DNA of 64,000 nt from Candidatus Aminicenantota bacterium (GCA_020344415.1 CP070825.1:2831512-2895511); one strand, 5' to 3'; shown: positions 1 to 8,335, numbered from the stretch's first letter. Notes: a model not told the origin generated them from the sequence alone. Made by a program: numbers and translations.

Positions 1-82
1 GCCTGAAGTTCAAAATTGATACTTTGTCCAGAAAGAATTAAGCCTTTGGAAAGGAATAAGTTAAAAGTGTAGACCTGACCCT
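1..82. repeat. Dispersed repeat family D, copy 1 (cut by window edge)
   Basis: These bases match positions 1105-1186 with about one difference and end in the same arm (taagttaaaagtgtagacct). The left arm lies outside the window. Together with the second copy it brackets the SDR gene in direct orientation. Confidence 0.85.
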
Positions 83-333
83 ATTATTTTATTATTTTAG
101 AAAAAGGAGGTTTTCATTCCAGAGACGAATATAATATAATGGCTTAACCAGAAAGTGAAAAAAATCAGGGAAAAAATGGCATTAAGAAAGACTCGTAGGG
201 ACTTGATTCATCAAGCCCACCTGCAGGATATCATTGTAAGCGTGCCGTGGCAATCTCAACCAATTTTGTTAAGAATTAGCTATGGAGAGAGATAAATAAA
301 AAAGCTAGAGAGAAGAGATTAAAAAGGATAGAA
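83..333. other. Intergenic stretch with a repeat fragment
   Basis: No convincing gene. Around 205-258 there is a diverged copy of the tgattcatcaagcccacct / gtggcaatctc sequence that recurs near 32835-32900 and 56785-56870, so this is repeat-derived DNA upstream of the SDR gene. An AAGGAT ribosome-binding site for that gene lies at about 323-328. Confidence 0.5.
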
Positions 334-1050
334 GTGAAAGGCAAAATAGCTTTAGTGACTGGGAGCAGCCGAGGGATCGGACGGGAAATTGCATTGAGGA
401 TTGTTGATGTTGCTTCTGGAGTAGCTGTTCATTATAAGACAGACAGGAAAGCTGCCAGCGATGTTATCGGAAAGATAAAGAAAAAAAGGAAGCTGGCTGC
501 TTCTTTCCGGGCTGATTTAACAAAAGAAAAAGAAGCTACATCCTTGGTCAGGAAGGTGGAGGGAAAATTCGGTAGAATTGACATTTTAGTCAATAACTTT
601 GGTCCGATTATTGTCAAGCCCTGGGAGAAGATGACATCATCGGAGTGGGATTACATGATGCGTAGCAATTTAATGAGTGCGCTGTATTGCCTGAAGGCTG
701 TTCTCCCGGGAATGAGGAAAAGAAAGTGGGGGAGGATTGTGAATCTTGGTTACAGCCGTGCTGAGCAGCTTGTAGCATTTTCAACAATAACTCCCTACGC
801 TATAGCTAAGACAGGTCTTTTAATTTTAACACGTACCGTAGCCGCCTCAGAGGCTTTGGCTGGAATAACGGTTAACATGGTCTCTCCAGGTTTGGTAGAA
901 GGGGGTATCCTACCTTTGAATAAAAATATCCCTAGGGGAAGATTAGGAGAGTTTAAAGACGTAGCCGAGGCAGTTTTGTTTCTCGTTTCAGAAGGAGCAG
1001 ATTTTATAACCGGAACTAATTTGATTGTTTCTGGTGGCTGGAAACTATAG
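334..1050 (+). CDS. SDR-family NAD(P)-dependent oxidoreductase
   Basis: A 238-residue short-chain dehydrogenase/reductase. It shows the nucleotide-binding motif TGSSRGIG near residue 9, the NN-G motif (NNFG) near residue 88, and a catalytic YAIAK (YxxxK) near residue 153 with a serine about 14 residues upstream. The length is typical of FabG-like enzymes. The start is GTG at 334 with AAGGAT upstream; no ATG fits better. FabG-like and sugar/alcohol dehydrogenase roles cannot be separated from sequence alone. It stands alone between two direct copies of repeat family D, so it is not obviously in an operon. Confidence 0.85.
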   Translation: MKGKIALVTGSSRGIGREIALRIVDVASGVAVHYKTDRKAASDVIGKIKKKRKLAASFRADLTKEKEATSLVRKVEGKFGRIDILVNNFGPIIVKPWEKMTSSEWDYMMRSNLMSALYCLKAVLPGMRKRKWGRIVNLGYSRAEQLVAFSTITPYAIAKTGLLILTRTVAASEALAGITVNMVSPGLVEGGILPLNKNIPRGRLGEFKDVAEAVLFLVSEGADFITGTNLIVSGGWKL

Positions 1051-1053
1051 CTC

Positions 1054-1186
1054 AGGGTCAGGTCTACACTTTTAACTTATCTCTTCGCCTCAATCAAACT
1101 GATAGCCTGAAGTTCAAAATTGATACTTTGCCCAGAAAGAATTAAGCCTTTGGAAAGGAATAAGTTAAAAGTGTAGACCTGACCCT
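1054..1186. repeat. Dispersed palindromic repeat family D, copy 2
   Basis: A 133-bp element bounded by a perfect 26-bp inverted repeat at 1054-1079 and 1161-1186 (agggtcaggtctacactttt... and its complement). Its right part repeats bases 1-82. It starts four bases after the SDR stop codon and ends just before the lexA promoter. The shape is that of a REP/RAYT-dependent palindromic element, but no transposase gene is present in the window. Confidence 0.85.
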
Positions 1187-1196
1187 AAATTTTTAC

Positions 1197-1225
1197 TTGA
1201 CAAAGCCCAGGGGAAGAGCTATTAA
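1197..1225 (+). promoter_or_regulatory. Probable sigma-70 promoter of lexA
   Basis: TTGACA at 1197-1202, a 17-bp spacer, and TATTAA at 1220-1225. The predicted transcript starts around 1231-1233, which leaves almost no leader before the lexA start. No LexA box of a type I know was recognised here. Confidence 0.6.
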
Positions 1226-1242
1226 TATATAAGGTGAACAAA

Positions 1243-1860
1243 ATGGTAAACAAGATTCGAAAAAAACTGACAGAAAAACAGAAGGAAGTTTTGAGGATTC
1301 TCGAAAATTTCATTCTCGAACATGGTTACTCCCCTACGATCAGACAACTGGGAAGACTCTTAAATATTATTCATCCTTCGGCTGTTTTTAAGCATGTCTT
1401 GAGCCTGGAGAAGAAGGGCTATTTGGAGAGGAAAAGAGGAGAACTGAGACTCACAGGCTTTCCATCTCTTCTGGAGAGTCAGGTCAGAGTGCCTTTAGTG
1501 GGTTTTGTACCAGCTGGTCAGCCGAAAGAGGTTTTCGATGTCTCGGGAGAAGCAGTAGAAGTTCCAGAGTGGATGGTGGGCCGAAGAAAAGGCAATATCT
1601 TCTGCATTCACGTTGATGGTAAGAGTATGGTGGATGCTTATATTGATGATAGAGACCGGGTGCTGGTGGAGAGGACAAGTTCGGCAAGTTCTGGCGACAT
1701 GGTGGTGGCCCTTCTAGATGATGGGTCGGTGACCTTGAAAAGACTGAGGATAGAAGATGGGAATATCTTCCTTGCCCCTGAAAACCCGGAGTTTGAACCG
1801 ATCGAGGTCAAGGAGCTGAGAGTCCTAGGAAAAGTCATTGGTGTGCTGAGAAAGTACTAA
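1243..1860 (+). CDS. lexA: LexA-type SOS repressor / self-cleaving protease
   Basis: An N-terminal winged-helix LexA DNA-binding domain (LTEKQKEVLRIL, about residues 12-23) is followed by an S24 peptidase domain. The Ala-Gly autocleavage site (VPAGQP), the catalytic serine (DGKSMVDA) and the catalytic lysine (TLKRL) are all visible, so it should undergo RecA-stimulated self-cleavage. I prefer ATG 1243 because AAGGTG lies six bases upstream; an in-frame GTG at 1234 would suit a nearly leaderless transcript. It is followed by a Y-family polymerase and a DnaE2-like polymerase on the same strand and probably controls them. Length is about 205 residues, normal for LexA. Confidence 0.93.
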   Translation: MVNKIRKKLTEKQKEVLRILENFILEHGYSPTIRQLGRLLNIIHPSAVFKHVLSLEKKGYLERKRGELRLTGFPSLLESQVRVPLVGFVPAGQPKEVFDVSGEAVEVPEWMVGRRKGNIFCIHVDGKSMVDAYIDDRDRVLVERTSSASSGDMVVALLDDGSVTLKRLRIEDGNIFLAPENPEFEPIEVKELRVLGKVIGVLRKY

Positions 1861-1862
1861 CG

Positions 1863-1887
1863 AAAAAAGGGGACAGTCCCCTTTTTT
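1863..1887. terminator. Perfect 25-bp palindrome (repeat family A), bidirectional terminator-like
   Basis: Six A, GGGGAC, a central A, GTCCCC and six T form a perfect palindrome three bases after the lexA stop codon. The A-tract/stem/T-tract form is that of a bidirectional intrinsic terminator. The same sequence recurs near 6150, 32805 and 63221. The rest of the gap, to 2037, holds a half repeat (agtctgtcccc) and no clear promoter. Confidence 0.55.
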
Positions 1888-2037
1888 CACAAGAGGGTAC
1901 GCTTCTCCTTTTCCAGGGTAAAAATCAATGTTATGGATCAGAGTTCTTGTCCCTTTTGTGGATTTGGAGATGCTTACCACAAGATGTCATTACGAAAAAA
2001 GTAGTCTGTCCCCCTAAGAAAAGAGGTGAAAGCAAAG

Positions 2038-3258
2038 ATGAAGAGGAGATGTATTGTCCACATTGACATAGATGCCTTTTTTGCTGCGGTCGAAGAACTT
2101 CTCGATCCATCTCTCAAAGGAAAGCCGGTCATTGTCGGCGGTCTTCCCCATGAGAGAGGAGTGGCTTCTACCGCCTCTTATGAGGCCCGAAGATACGGCG
2201 TCCATGCCGGCATGCCCCTGCGGAAGGCTTACCAGCTCTGCCCCAATGGAATATTCGTAAGGGGGAACTACCAGATTTACAAAACCTTCTCCAAAAAGTT
2301 TTTCCGCCTCATTTCCCAGTATACACCGGATGTGGAGGCCTCCCTGGATGAGGCCTACCTTGATCTGACCCGCTGCCGCCCTCTTTATTGTTCTTTTTCC
2401 CGCACGGCTCGAGAAATCAAACAAAGAGTGGAAAAAGAGCTGGGGCTTAACGTTTCGGTGGGAGTGGGACCCAATAAGATTCTGGCCAAACTGGCCACCA
2501 GCCAGGCAAAGCCAAGCGGGTTCTTTGAGATAAGGCAAGGAGAGGAAGAGGCATTCCTGAAGGACCTGGGTATAGAGTGTCTACCAGGAATAGGACCAAA
2601 GGCCCAGGTTATACTCAGGATGCTCAACATCCATAAAATCAAAGATTTATGGGGACTGCCCCGGGCAAGTCTCCGCTCTTTCTTCGGTTTGAATGGCGAT
2701 GAACTTTATCTTCAGTCCAGAGGGATTGACAGCCGTCCCTTGGTCGTTGCCTCTATCCCCAAGTCTATTTCCCGGGAGACGACTTTTTTAGAAGACCTTT
2801 GGGATAGACGCTTGCTTCTGGCTCACCTGGCTTACCTCTGCGATAGATTAACCCTTCCTTTGCGCAAGGGACGCCTTTTTGCCCATATCATTGAAGTCAA
2901 AGTCAGGTATTCTGACTTTAGGACCGAAGCCCGGCGTCACCTCCTCCTTACCCCTCTTCAGGAGATGGAGAAGATTTACAAAGTTGCCCAGGAGCTTTTC
3001 CTCAAGCTTTTCTCTTCTTCCCGCTTGTCCCTCCGCCTGGTCGGGGTGAAAGCTTCTGACCTAGTGAGAGCCAGACCTCTCTCCCTTTTCGAACCCTACT
3101 CAGAGCGTTCCGAAAGACTGGGGCTCGCTGTGGACGAGGTGAGAGCGAAATACGGCTTTGGCTCAGTGCTTACAGTCCGGGAGAAGATGCTGGAGAGTCT
3201 CTACAGTTTTGAGAAGAAACGAGGTTATGTGCTCAAGACAGCCTCCTTGACGAAATAA
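2038..3258 (+). CDS. dinB: Y-family DNA polymerase (Pol IV / DinB type)
   Basis: A translesion polymerase of about 406 residues. The first catalytic motif HIDIDAFFAAVE and the second, SLDEAYLD, keep the metal-binding acidic residues. The fingers/palm motif SVGVGPNKILAKLATSQAKP and a helix-hairpin-helix region (LPGIGP) follow. This separates it from ImuB, which lacks the catalytic acids. Near the C-terminus PLSLFEP resembles a beta-clamp-binding motif. ATG 2038 is chosen because AGAGGTG lies nine bases upstream; GTG 2026 overlaps that site. It sits three bases ahead of the dnaE2-like gene and downstream of lexA, as in SOS mutagenesis cassettes. Confidence 0.9.
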   Translation: MKRRCIVHIDIDAFFAAVEELLDPSLKGKPVIVGGLPHERGVASTASYEARRYGVHAGMPLRKAYQLCPNGIFVRGNYQIYKTFSKKFFRLISQYTPDVEASLDEAYLDLTRCRPLYCSFSRTAREIKQRVEKELGLNVSVGVGPNKILAKLATSQAKPSGFFEIRQGEEEAFLKDLGIECLPGIGPKAQVILRMLNIHKIKDLWGLPRASLRSFFGLNGDELYLQSRGIDSRPLVVASIPKSISRETTFLEDLWDRRLLLAHLAYLCDRLTLPLRKGRLFAHIIEVKVRYSDFRTEARRHLLLTPLQEMEKIYKVAQELFLKLFSSSRLSLRLVGVKASDLVRARPLSLFEPYSERSERLGLAVDEVRAKYGFGSVLTVREKMLESLYSFEKKRGYVLKTASLTK

Positions 3259-3261
3259 AAA

Positions 3262-6075
3262 ATGTTTGTTCCTCTTAGAGTTCATTCTGTCTATAGCAAA
3301 GGGAGAGGAGGGGCAACTCTGCAGGAGCTTGCCTCTTGGGCTTGCCTGAGAAGACTTTCTTCGGTAGCCCTCACTGATATAGGGAATCTCTATGGCTGGG
3401 GAGGATGGAAGAGATTTGCGCAAGACAGCGGTTTTGTTCCCCTTTTTGGCTGTGAGACAGAACTTCATGGGAAGAGATTTTTGTTTCTTGTCAAGAACAG
3501 AGAGGGATACTGGAATTTGATGGAAACCCTCAACCGGAAAGAGATAAAGGAGACAGAAGGGCTGGTTGTTGTCCTTATCCCTCAGCCCGGGGAGGAGGTG
3601 CTTCCAGAGAATTTCGACCTTTCCATGAAGGAGGATTTTTACCTGGGAGGTAATTTTTTTAACCTCAAAAGAACCCTGGCTTTGGCCCAGAACAGTGATT
3701 TGCCCCTTGTATGGGCAAATCCTTTGAAGTTCATAAAAAACCCTGAAAGACTTATTCTCCTCCACTCTATTCAGAAAAAAATCCCCTTCCCTCCAGAAAG
3801 GGATAAGTTGAAGGGCAGAATGAAACTTTTTGGTCCAGATCAAGAACTCTTGGCTCTTAAAAAATTTGGCTCCGAAGTGAAAACCCTCTTCAAGAATACT
3901 TTCGAGGTTGCAGAAAAATGCCGATTTTCTTTCGAGGAGATTGTTCCTCCTCTTCCCGAAGACATCTTCCCAACGACCTTGAGGGATGTGGTGATGGGGA
4001 AGCTGAGGAGTCTGAAAAACCTGAGCTGGAGAGAGAGACAGAGGGCCAAGAAGGAACTCGCTGTTGTGGAAAAGTCAGGTTTTGCTCCGTATTTTCTGGT
4101 AGTCCATGATGTCGTTGAGTTTGCCCGCCGCAGAGGAATCCTTCACAACCTCAAGGGTTCAGGGGCCTCCTCTTTTCTGGCTTATCTTCTGGGAATTTCT
4201 CGCATCAACCCTATCGAGTATGACCTCTACTTCGAAAGATTCCTGAACAAGGGCCGGAATGATCCACCGGATATAGACTTGGATTTTGACTCCAGAAAAA
4301 GAGACGAAGTGCTCTCCTATGTTTTAAGTAAATACGGCCAAGGGATGACTGGAGCGGCCTTTGTCTGTAGCCTGAAGAACTACCGCGCCCGTTCCGCCCT
4401 CTATGAGACAGCTCGCGCCTTCGGTATTTCACCTGGGGAAGCTAGGTCCTTGAGCAAGAAAGTCCCCTTTTTTGCTGAGCCTCGTTCCCTGAAGAGAGAC
4501 AAGCCCCTTCCCGGCTACATAGAAATATGGAAGGCAGCCTCTGACCTTACTTCTGTCTACTCCGAAAATTCCCTCCATGTAGGGGGGGTCATCCTTACGC
4601 CCTCACCAACGAGTCGGTATCTTCCGCTCGGGGAGTCAGCCAAAGGCTATCTCATGGCCCACTATGACCGAGATGCCGTGGAAGACTTGAGACTGGTGAA
4701 ACTTGACCTGCTTTCAGTGAGGGGGTTGGCTGCAATCTCCGAGACAAAGGAAAAGCTGAAAATCAGGAAAATCCCCCCTCAAGATGGAAAAGCCTATAGC
4801 CTGTTAAAAAAAGCCCAGACCATAGGTTGTTTCCAAGTAGAGAGCCCGGCTATGATGAATCTTCTCCGCCGGATGAGGCCGGAGAATATCTATGAACTCA
4901 CTCAAGCATTAGCTCTCATCCGACCCGGTCCGACCGAGAGCGGCATGAAAGAAGCTCTCCTCCGTAGCCGGGGAGGGAAGCCTGTTTTCCTGGACTCTTT
5001 CATGGCAAAGATACTTCCCGAGACAGGGGGGCTTCTCCTGTATGAAGAGCAGGTAATGCAGATTGCCGAGAGGGTGGCAGGGATGCCCCCTGAAGAGGGG
5101 GACCTCCTCCGCCGAGATCTCAAAAGAGGGGAGGTTGACGCCGAGTTTAAGGGACAGTTTTTCAGAGAAGCAGAAGAGAGGGGATACACTCCAGGCGAAA
5201 TAAAGAAGTTGTGGAAGACCATGGGGGAGTTCTCTTCTTATTCCTTTAATAAGGCACACAGTGCCTCCTATGCCAGCATGGCTTACCAGGCTGTCTATTT
5301 GAAGACTCACCACACAATCCATTACCTAACGGCTGTCCTCAATGCTGGAGGTGGCTATTACGGGTTAGCGGAATACATCGAGGAGGCAAAAAGAGGAGGG
5401 ATTAGAATTCTAGGGCCAGACGTCAACCGCAGCCACTACCAATTCAAGGTAGAAGGAAAGAATATTCGGGTGGGTTTTACTTCCATCAAGGGTTTGTCTC
5501 TGAAAACCATAGATAAAGTTATTGAAGAGAGAAAACACGGGGAATATCTTTCCATAGAAGATTTTCTCTGCCGTGTGCCCTCGACAAAGACAGAACTCCT
5601 TTCCTTCATCAAAGCAGGCGTCTTCGATTCCCTCGAGCCCAGAAGGACAAGACAGATTCTCTGTTATTTCAGAGGGTTGGAGGATATGGAAGAGGTTTCA
5701 GACCTGGATCAGAACCAGAAGGAAAAGATGCTCATCGAGTCTCTCGGCTTCGCACCCGAAGGAGATTCCCTTTCTCTCTTTGAAGGGAAAAGGCCGCCTC
5801 TTCGAGTAAAGGATTTGAGGGATTACGTAGGACGCGAAGTGGAACTTGTGGTCAGAATGGTGGATGCTCGCCAGAAAAAAGTGAGCCGCGGCCAGAAGTA
5901 CTTTTTTCTCTTTGAGGATGAGACCGGCCTTCTGGAAGGAGTAGGGGACTCGAAATGCCTGACTTTTGGTTCTCCGCCTGCCTGCTACTTGAGGGGAGAA
6001 GTCAGGAGTGACGGCGGCGGAAGACCGAAGATTTTCAATTGCTCCTTTCTCATGGGGTCGCGTCTCACCATTTGA
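3262..6075 (+). CDS. dnaE2: DnaE2-type error-prone DNA polymerase III alpha subunit
   Basis: A 937-residue C-family polymerase, shorter than replicative DnaE (about 1160) and most DnaE2 proteins. It has an N-terminal PHP-like domain, the polymerase metal site PDIDLDFD at about residues 336-343, the third aspartate region VKLDLLSVRGL, a helix-hairpin-helix region (LGPDVNRS onward) and a C-terminal OB fold (about 845-937). The PHP motif usually read as HLRVHS is PLRVHS here, so the first histidine is lost and the PHP domain may not bind metal. It starts three bases after the Y-family polymerase gene and is probably co-transcribed. The likely role is damage-induced translesion synthesis rather than replication. 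Confidence 0.88.
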   Translation: MFVPLRVHSVYSKGRGGATLQELASWACLRRLSSVALTDIGNLYGWGGWKRFAQDSGFVPLFGCETELHGKRFLFLVKNREGYWNLMETLNRKEIKETEGLVVVLIPQPGEEVLPENFDLSMKEDFYLGGNFFNLKRTLALAQNSDLPLVWANPLKFIKNPERLILLHSIQKKIPFPPERDKLKGRMKLFGPDQELLALKKFGSEVKTLFKNTFEVAEKCRFSFEEIVPPLPEDIFPTTLRDVVMGKLRSLKNLSWRERQRAKKELAVVEKSGFAPYFLVVHDVVEFARRRGILHNLKGSGASSFLAYLLGISRINPIEYDLYFERFLNKGRNDPPDIDLDFDSRKRDEVLSYVLSKYGQGMTGAAFVCSLKNYRARSALYETARAFGISPGEARSLSKKVPFFAEPRSLKRDKPLPGYIEIWKAASDLTSVYSENSLHVGGVILTPSPTSRYLPLGESAKGYLMAHYDRDAVEDLRLVKLDLLSVRGLAAISETKEKLKIRKIPPQDGKAYSLLKKAQTIGCFQVESPAMMNLLRRMRPENIYELTQALALIRPGPTESGMKEALLRSRGGKPVFLDSFMAKILPETGGLLLYEEQVMQIAERVAGMPPEEGDLLRRDLKRGEVDAEFKGQFFREAEERGYTPGEIKKLWKTMGEFSSYSFNKAHSASYASMAYQAVYLKTHHTIHYLTAVLNAGGGYYGLAEYIEEAKRGGIRILGPDVNRSHYQFKVEGKNIRVGFTSIKGLSLKTIDKVIEERKHGEYLSIEDFLCRVPSTKTELLSFIKAGVFDSLEPRRTRQILCYFRGLEDMEEVSDLDQNQKEKMLIESLGFAPEGDSLSLFEGKRPPLRVKDLRDYVGREVELVVRMVDARQKKVSRGQKYFFLFEDETGLLEGVGDSKCLTFGSPPACYLRGEVRSDGGGRPKIFNCSFLMGSRLTI

Positions 6076-6087
6076 CATTGTCACAAG

Positions 6088-6174
6088 GAAAAAAGGGACA
6101 GACTACTTTTTAGCATCAATAATTGTCGTTGCGAGCGAAGTGTGCAAGGAAAAAGGGGACAGTCCCCTTTTTTA
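6088..6174. repeat. Dispersed repeat (families A and B) after dnaE2
   Basis: Contains aaaaaagggacagactactttt, the inverted form of the gattgccacgcttcgctcgc unit (cgttgcgagcgaagtgtgcaa), and the family A palindrome at 6150-6173. It could terminate the lexA-dinB-dnaE2 transcript. Confidence 0.7.
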
Positions 6175-6228
6175 TTAGAAATTTCTTAAAGATTTTCTTA
6201 TACTTATAATTGCTGTTGGCTTGAGTAT

Positions 6229-6262
6229 CCTGGATTATTCATGTGAATATGAATAATTCAGG
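6229..6262. repeat. Inverted repeat family F, copy 1
   Basis: Arms cctggattattcat (6229-6242) and atgaataattcagg (6249-6262) with one mismatch and a 6-base loop. Related copies are at 17536-17575 and 23112-23150. A TATAAT at 6205-6210 just upstream could be the -10 of the next gene, but no good -35 accompanies it. Confidence 0.75.
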
Positions 6263-6313
6263 CTATTTGGAGCATCTTTAAAAAAGACATCTTTTGAACA
6301 AGGAGGGCCTAGG

Positions 6314-7006
6314 ATGAATAGCATAAGAGATTATCAAGGTCGCATATTCACGGGATTGTTGATTATCTTGATTGGAATTTTATTTTTGCTCGGCAATTTG
6401 GGCCAGTTGGATGTTGGAGAAGTTTTTTCAACATATTGGCCCCTCATTCTCGTTTTCATTGGCTTGTGGCATCTGATCACCCATAATTTTCGGGACACCG
6501 GTTTTGGGATACTCCTTATTGTGATTGGTGGATTTTTCATGCTGGTGAATTGGGATATACTGGGGGGGAATGTCTGGCATTATTTTTGGCCGCTGCTGAT
6601 CATAGCGGCTGGAGTGTGGATTATCTTCAAGCCTGGGTTTAAATACCATAGAGGAGAAGTCCCGCCTATCAAGGAGAAAGACTTAGATTCTTTTACGATC
6701 TTTTCCGGAATAAAGCGCCGTATTGATTCTAAAGGATTTCGAGGTGGCAAAGCGACGGTCCTGTTTGGAGGTATTGAGCTGGACTTTAGTCAAGCTGAAT
6801 TGGCCGACAATAAAGCGACTGTGGAAGTGACAGCAATTTTTGGTGGTATCGACATCTGGGTTCCAAGGGAATGGAAGGTTGTTGTTGATAGCAGTTCAAT
6901 TTTTGGAGCTGTTGAAGATAAACACAAAGGAGTTCCCAACGAGGAGCCGAAAGCTACCCTCTTTATCAAAGCAACAACAATTTTTGGCGGAATCGATATT
7001 AAATAG
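6314..7006 (+). CDS. LiaF/LiaI-like membrane protein (cell-wall stress sensor family)
   Basis: A 230-residue protein with about four N-terminal membrane segments (LLIILIGILFLLGNL; YWPLILVFIGLWHLI; GILLIVIGGFFMLVNW; YFWPLLIIAAGVWIIF). A C-terminal soluble domain follows with repeated FGGI(E/D)I-type strands (VLFGGIELDF, AIFGGIDIWV, TIFGGIDIK), the beta-helix-like signature of the LiaF/DUF2154 family. Family members modulate envelope-stress signalling in Firmicutes; here no partner kinase is adjacent, so the role is open. AAGGAGGG lies a good distance before the ATG. It is monocistronic between repeats and a gene remnant. Confidence 0.8.
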   Translation: MNSIRDYQGRIFTGLLIILIGILFLLGNLGQLDVGEVFSTYWPLILVFIGLWHLITHNFRDTGFGILLIVIGGFFMLVNWDILGGNVWHYFWPLLIIAAGVWIIFKPGFKYHRGEVPPIKEKDLDSFTIFSGIKRRIDSKGFRGGKATVLFGGIELDFSQAELADNKATVEVTAIFGGIDIWVPREWKVVVDSSSIFGAVEDKHKGVPNEEPKATLFIKATTIFGGIDIK

Positions 7007-7089
7007 TTTCTGCGCTCTTCCTAGAGGCGACTCCTTAGAATTCTAAAATTTAAAATTCATAATTTAAAGAACCAACTCCCTGAGGTACG

Positions 7090-7386
7090 ATGAGCACTTA
7101 CATACTCATGAAAATCCTTGAATCTGCTCCGAGCAGGTATGACTGGGGTATTCGCCTTTTCACACCAGGTAAGTTGGCGAAAACTTATGACCGATTGACT
7201 ACCTCCATCAACGAAGGTCAGAGTGTTCTTGATTTAGGCTGTGGAACAGGTGCCTTAAGCCTAAGAGCGGCCCTAAGGGGAGCAAAGGTAAAAGCAATAG
7301 ATATTAATCCGCGTATGCTAGAGATTACTCAGATTCAGGCTGAAAAAGCAAAGATAAACTATCCATCTTGTATGTTCTCGCAATAG
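7090..7386 (+). pseudogene. Truncated class I SAM-dependent methyltransferase
   Basis: Ninety-eight codons carry a methyltransferase N-terminus with the SAM-binding motif VLDLGCGTGALSLRAA and the acidic residue of motif II (AIDINPRMLEI). Translation then stops at TAG, where family members continue for about 100 more residues (motifs post-II to IV and the C-terminal strands). No continuation was found in the other frames before the convergent TSUP gene. It is most likely a 3'-truncated remnant and non-functional. Confidence 0.75.
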
Positions 7387-7421
7387 GTAGACGAGGGGGA
7401 AAATGACTTGCCTTTGACTTT

Positions 7422-8165
7422 TTAAAATAATAACAAGAAAGCCATTACAGCAATAGCGATGGCGAGAAAAATCCGGATGATTTTCTCCCCTCCTCTAATA
7501 GCAGCATGGGCACCCCACCATGCTCCCAAGGCATTCCCTGCTGCGAGGATAAGACCGAATTTCCAGTTTACATTGCCTGTGGTCGTAAAGATGAGCAAGG
7601 CGGGTATAGTATAGATCAAAATAATGAACACCTTGTGCATGTTCACGAAGACCAGATCGAGCCTAAGTAGATGATACAGCGCAGCCATAAACAAAAAACC
7701 CACCCCAACCTGTAGAAATCCGCCGTAAAACCCAATCCCGAGTAAGGCGAGATAAGTGAGCTTGTTTGAGCGATTATTCGGAGCTTCGCGTTCATGTTTT
7801 CGAGAATGAGAGAAGAACATGGAGATGGTAATAAGGATTAAAACTACGCCTAAAATGCGTTGAAAAAGGACATCGCTTACCCTTACTGCCAGAAAGGCTC
7901 CTATAATCGCACCAGGTAGTGTGAAGAGAGCAAACTGAAAGCTTAATTTAAATCGATGAAATCTGTTTTTGCGGAAAGAAGCCACGGCCGAGATGTTCTG
8001 AATCACAATAGCAATCCGGTTTGTGCCATTTGCCAGAGACGGCTCGAGTCCCATAAAAATTAGAGCAGGTAAAGTGAGGCTGGACCCGCCACCAGCCATG
8101 ACATTAGTGAATCCTGCAATGCTGCCGATCCCGAAAAGAAGAGCAAGTTTTAGGACGTCCATCAT
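7422..8165 (-). CDS. TSUP family (TauE/SafE) membrane permease
   Basis: A 247-residue protein with seven to eight hydrophobic segments, starting LALLFGIGSIAGFTNVMAGGG, the characteristic N-terminal half-repeat of the TauE/SafE sulfite/organosulfonate exporter family. A second similar half begins near residue 130 (LALLGIGFYGGFLQVGVGF). Substrates in this family include sulfite, sulfolactate and other organic anions; nothing in the context fixes the substrate. ATGs at 8165 and 8162 are both possible and neither has a strong ribosome-binding site. It converges on the methyltransferase remnant and is otherwise isolated. Confidence 0.85.
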   Translation of the reverse strand: MMDVLKLALLFGIGSIAGFTNVMAGGGSSLTLPALIFMGLEPSLANGTNRIAIVIQNISAVASFRKNRFHRFKLSFQFALFTLPGAIIGAFLAVRVSDVLFQRILGVVLILITISMFFSHSRKHEREAPNNRSNKLTYLALLGIGFYGGFLQVGVGFLFMAALYHLLRLDLVFVNMHKVFIILIYTIPALLIFTTTGNVNWKFGLILAAGNALGAWWGAHAAIRGGEKIIRIFLAIAIAVMAFLLLF

Positions 8166-8240
8166 TTGAAGCTTTCGATGGTTATAGACGTTTAGGGGGA
8201 ATCATACTGCTCTGACGTAAAAAACGCAATATATAGAAAG

Positions 8241-8326
8241 AAGGGGACAGGCAACTTTTTTATTCAACAGGAGAGATTGCCGCACTTCGCTCGCAACGAC
8301 AGGGGAAAAAGTGGCCTGTCCCCTTT
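8241..8326. repeat. Dispersed palindromic repeat family B
   Basis: Outer arms aaggggacaggcaactttttt and aaaaagtggcctgtcccctt enclose the unit gagattgccgcacttcgctc. It sits between two minus-strand genes, immediately 3' of the coiled-coil protein gene. Similar elements occur at 19089-19238, 32790-32984 and 56685-56915. Confidence 0.8.
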
Positions 8327-8335
8327 AAAAAATAG

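Noticed and set aside
1932-2003. Short frame between lexA and the Y-polymerase encoding a CPFCG motif.
   Set aside because: Only 23 codons, no ribosome-binding site, and it lies between two repeat halves. The zinc-like motif is probably chance.
2038-3258. Reading the Y-family protein as ImuB.
   Set aside because: The catalytic Asp/Asp-Glu motifs (HIDID, SLDE) are intact, which ImuB lacks.
6088-6174. CRISPR-like impression from repeated GGGGACA blocks.
   Set aside because: Copies are kilobases apart, palindromic, not regularly spaced with unique spacers, and no cas gene is present.
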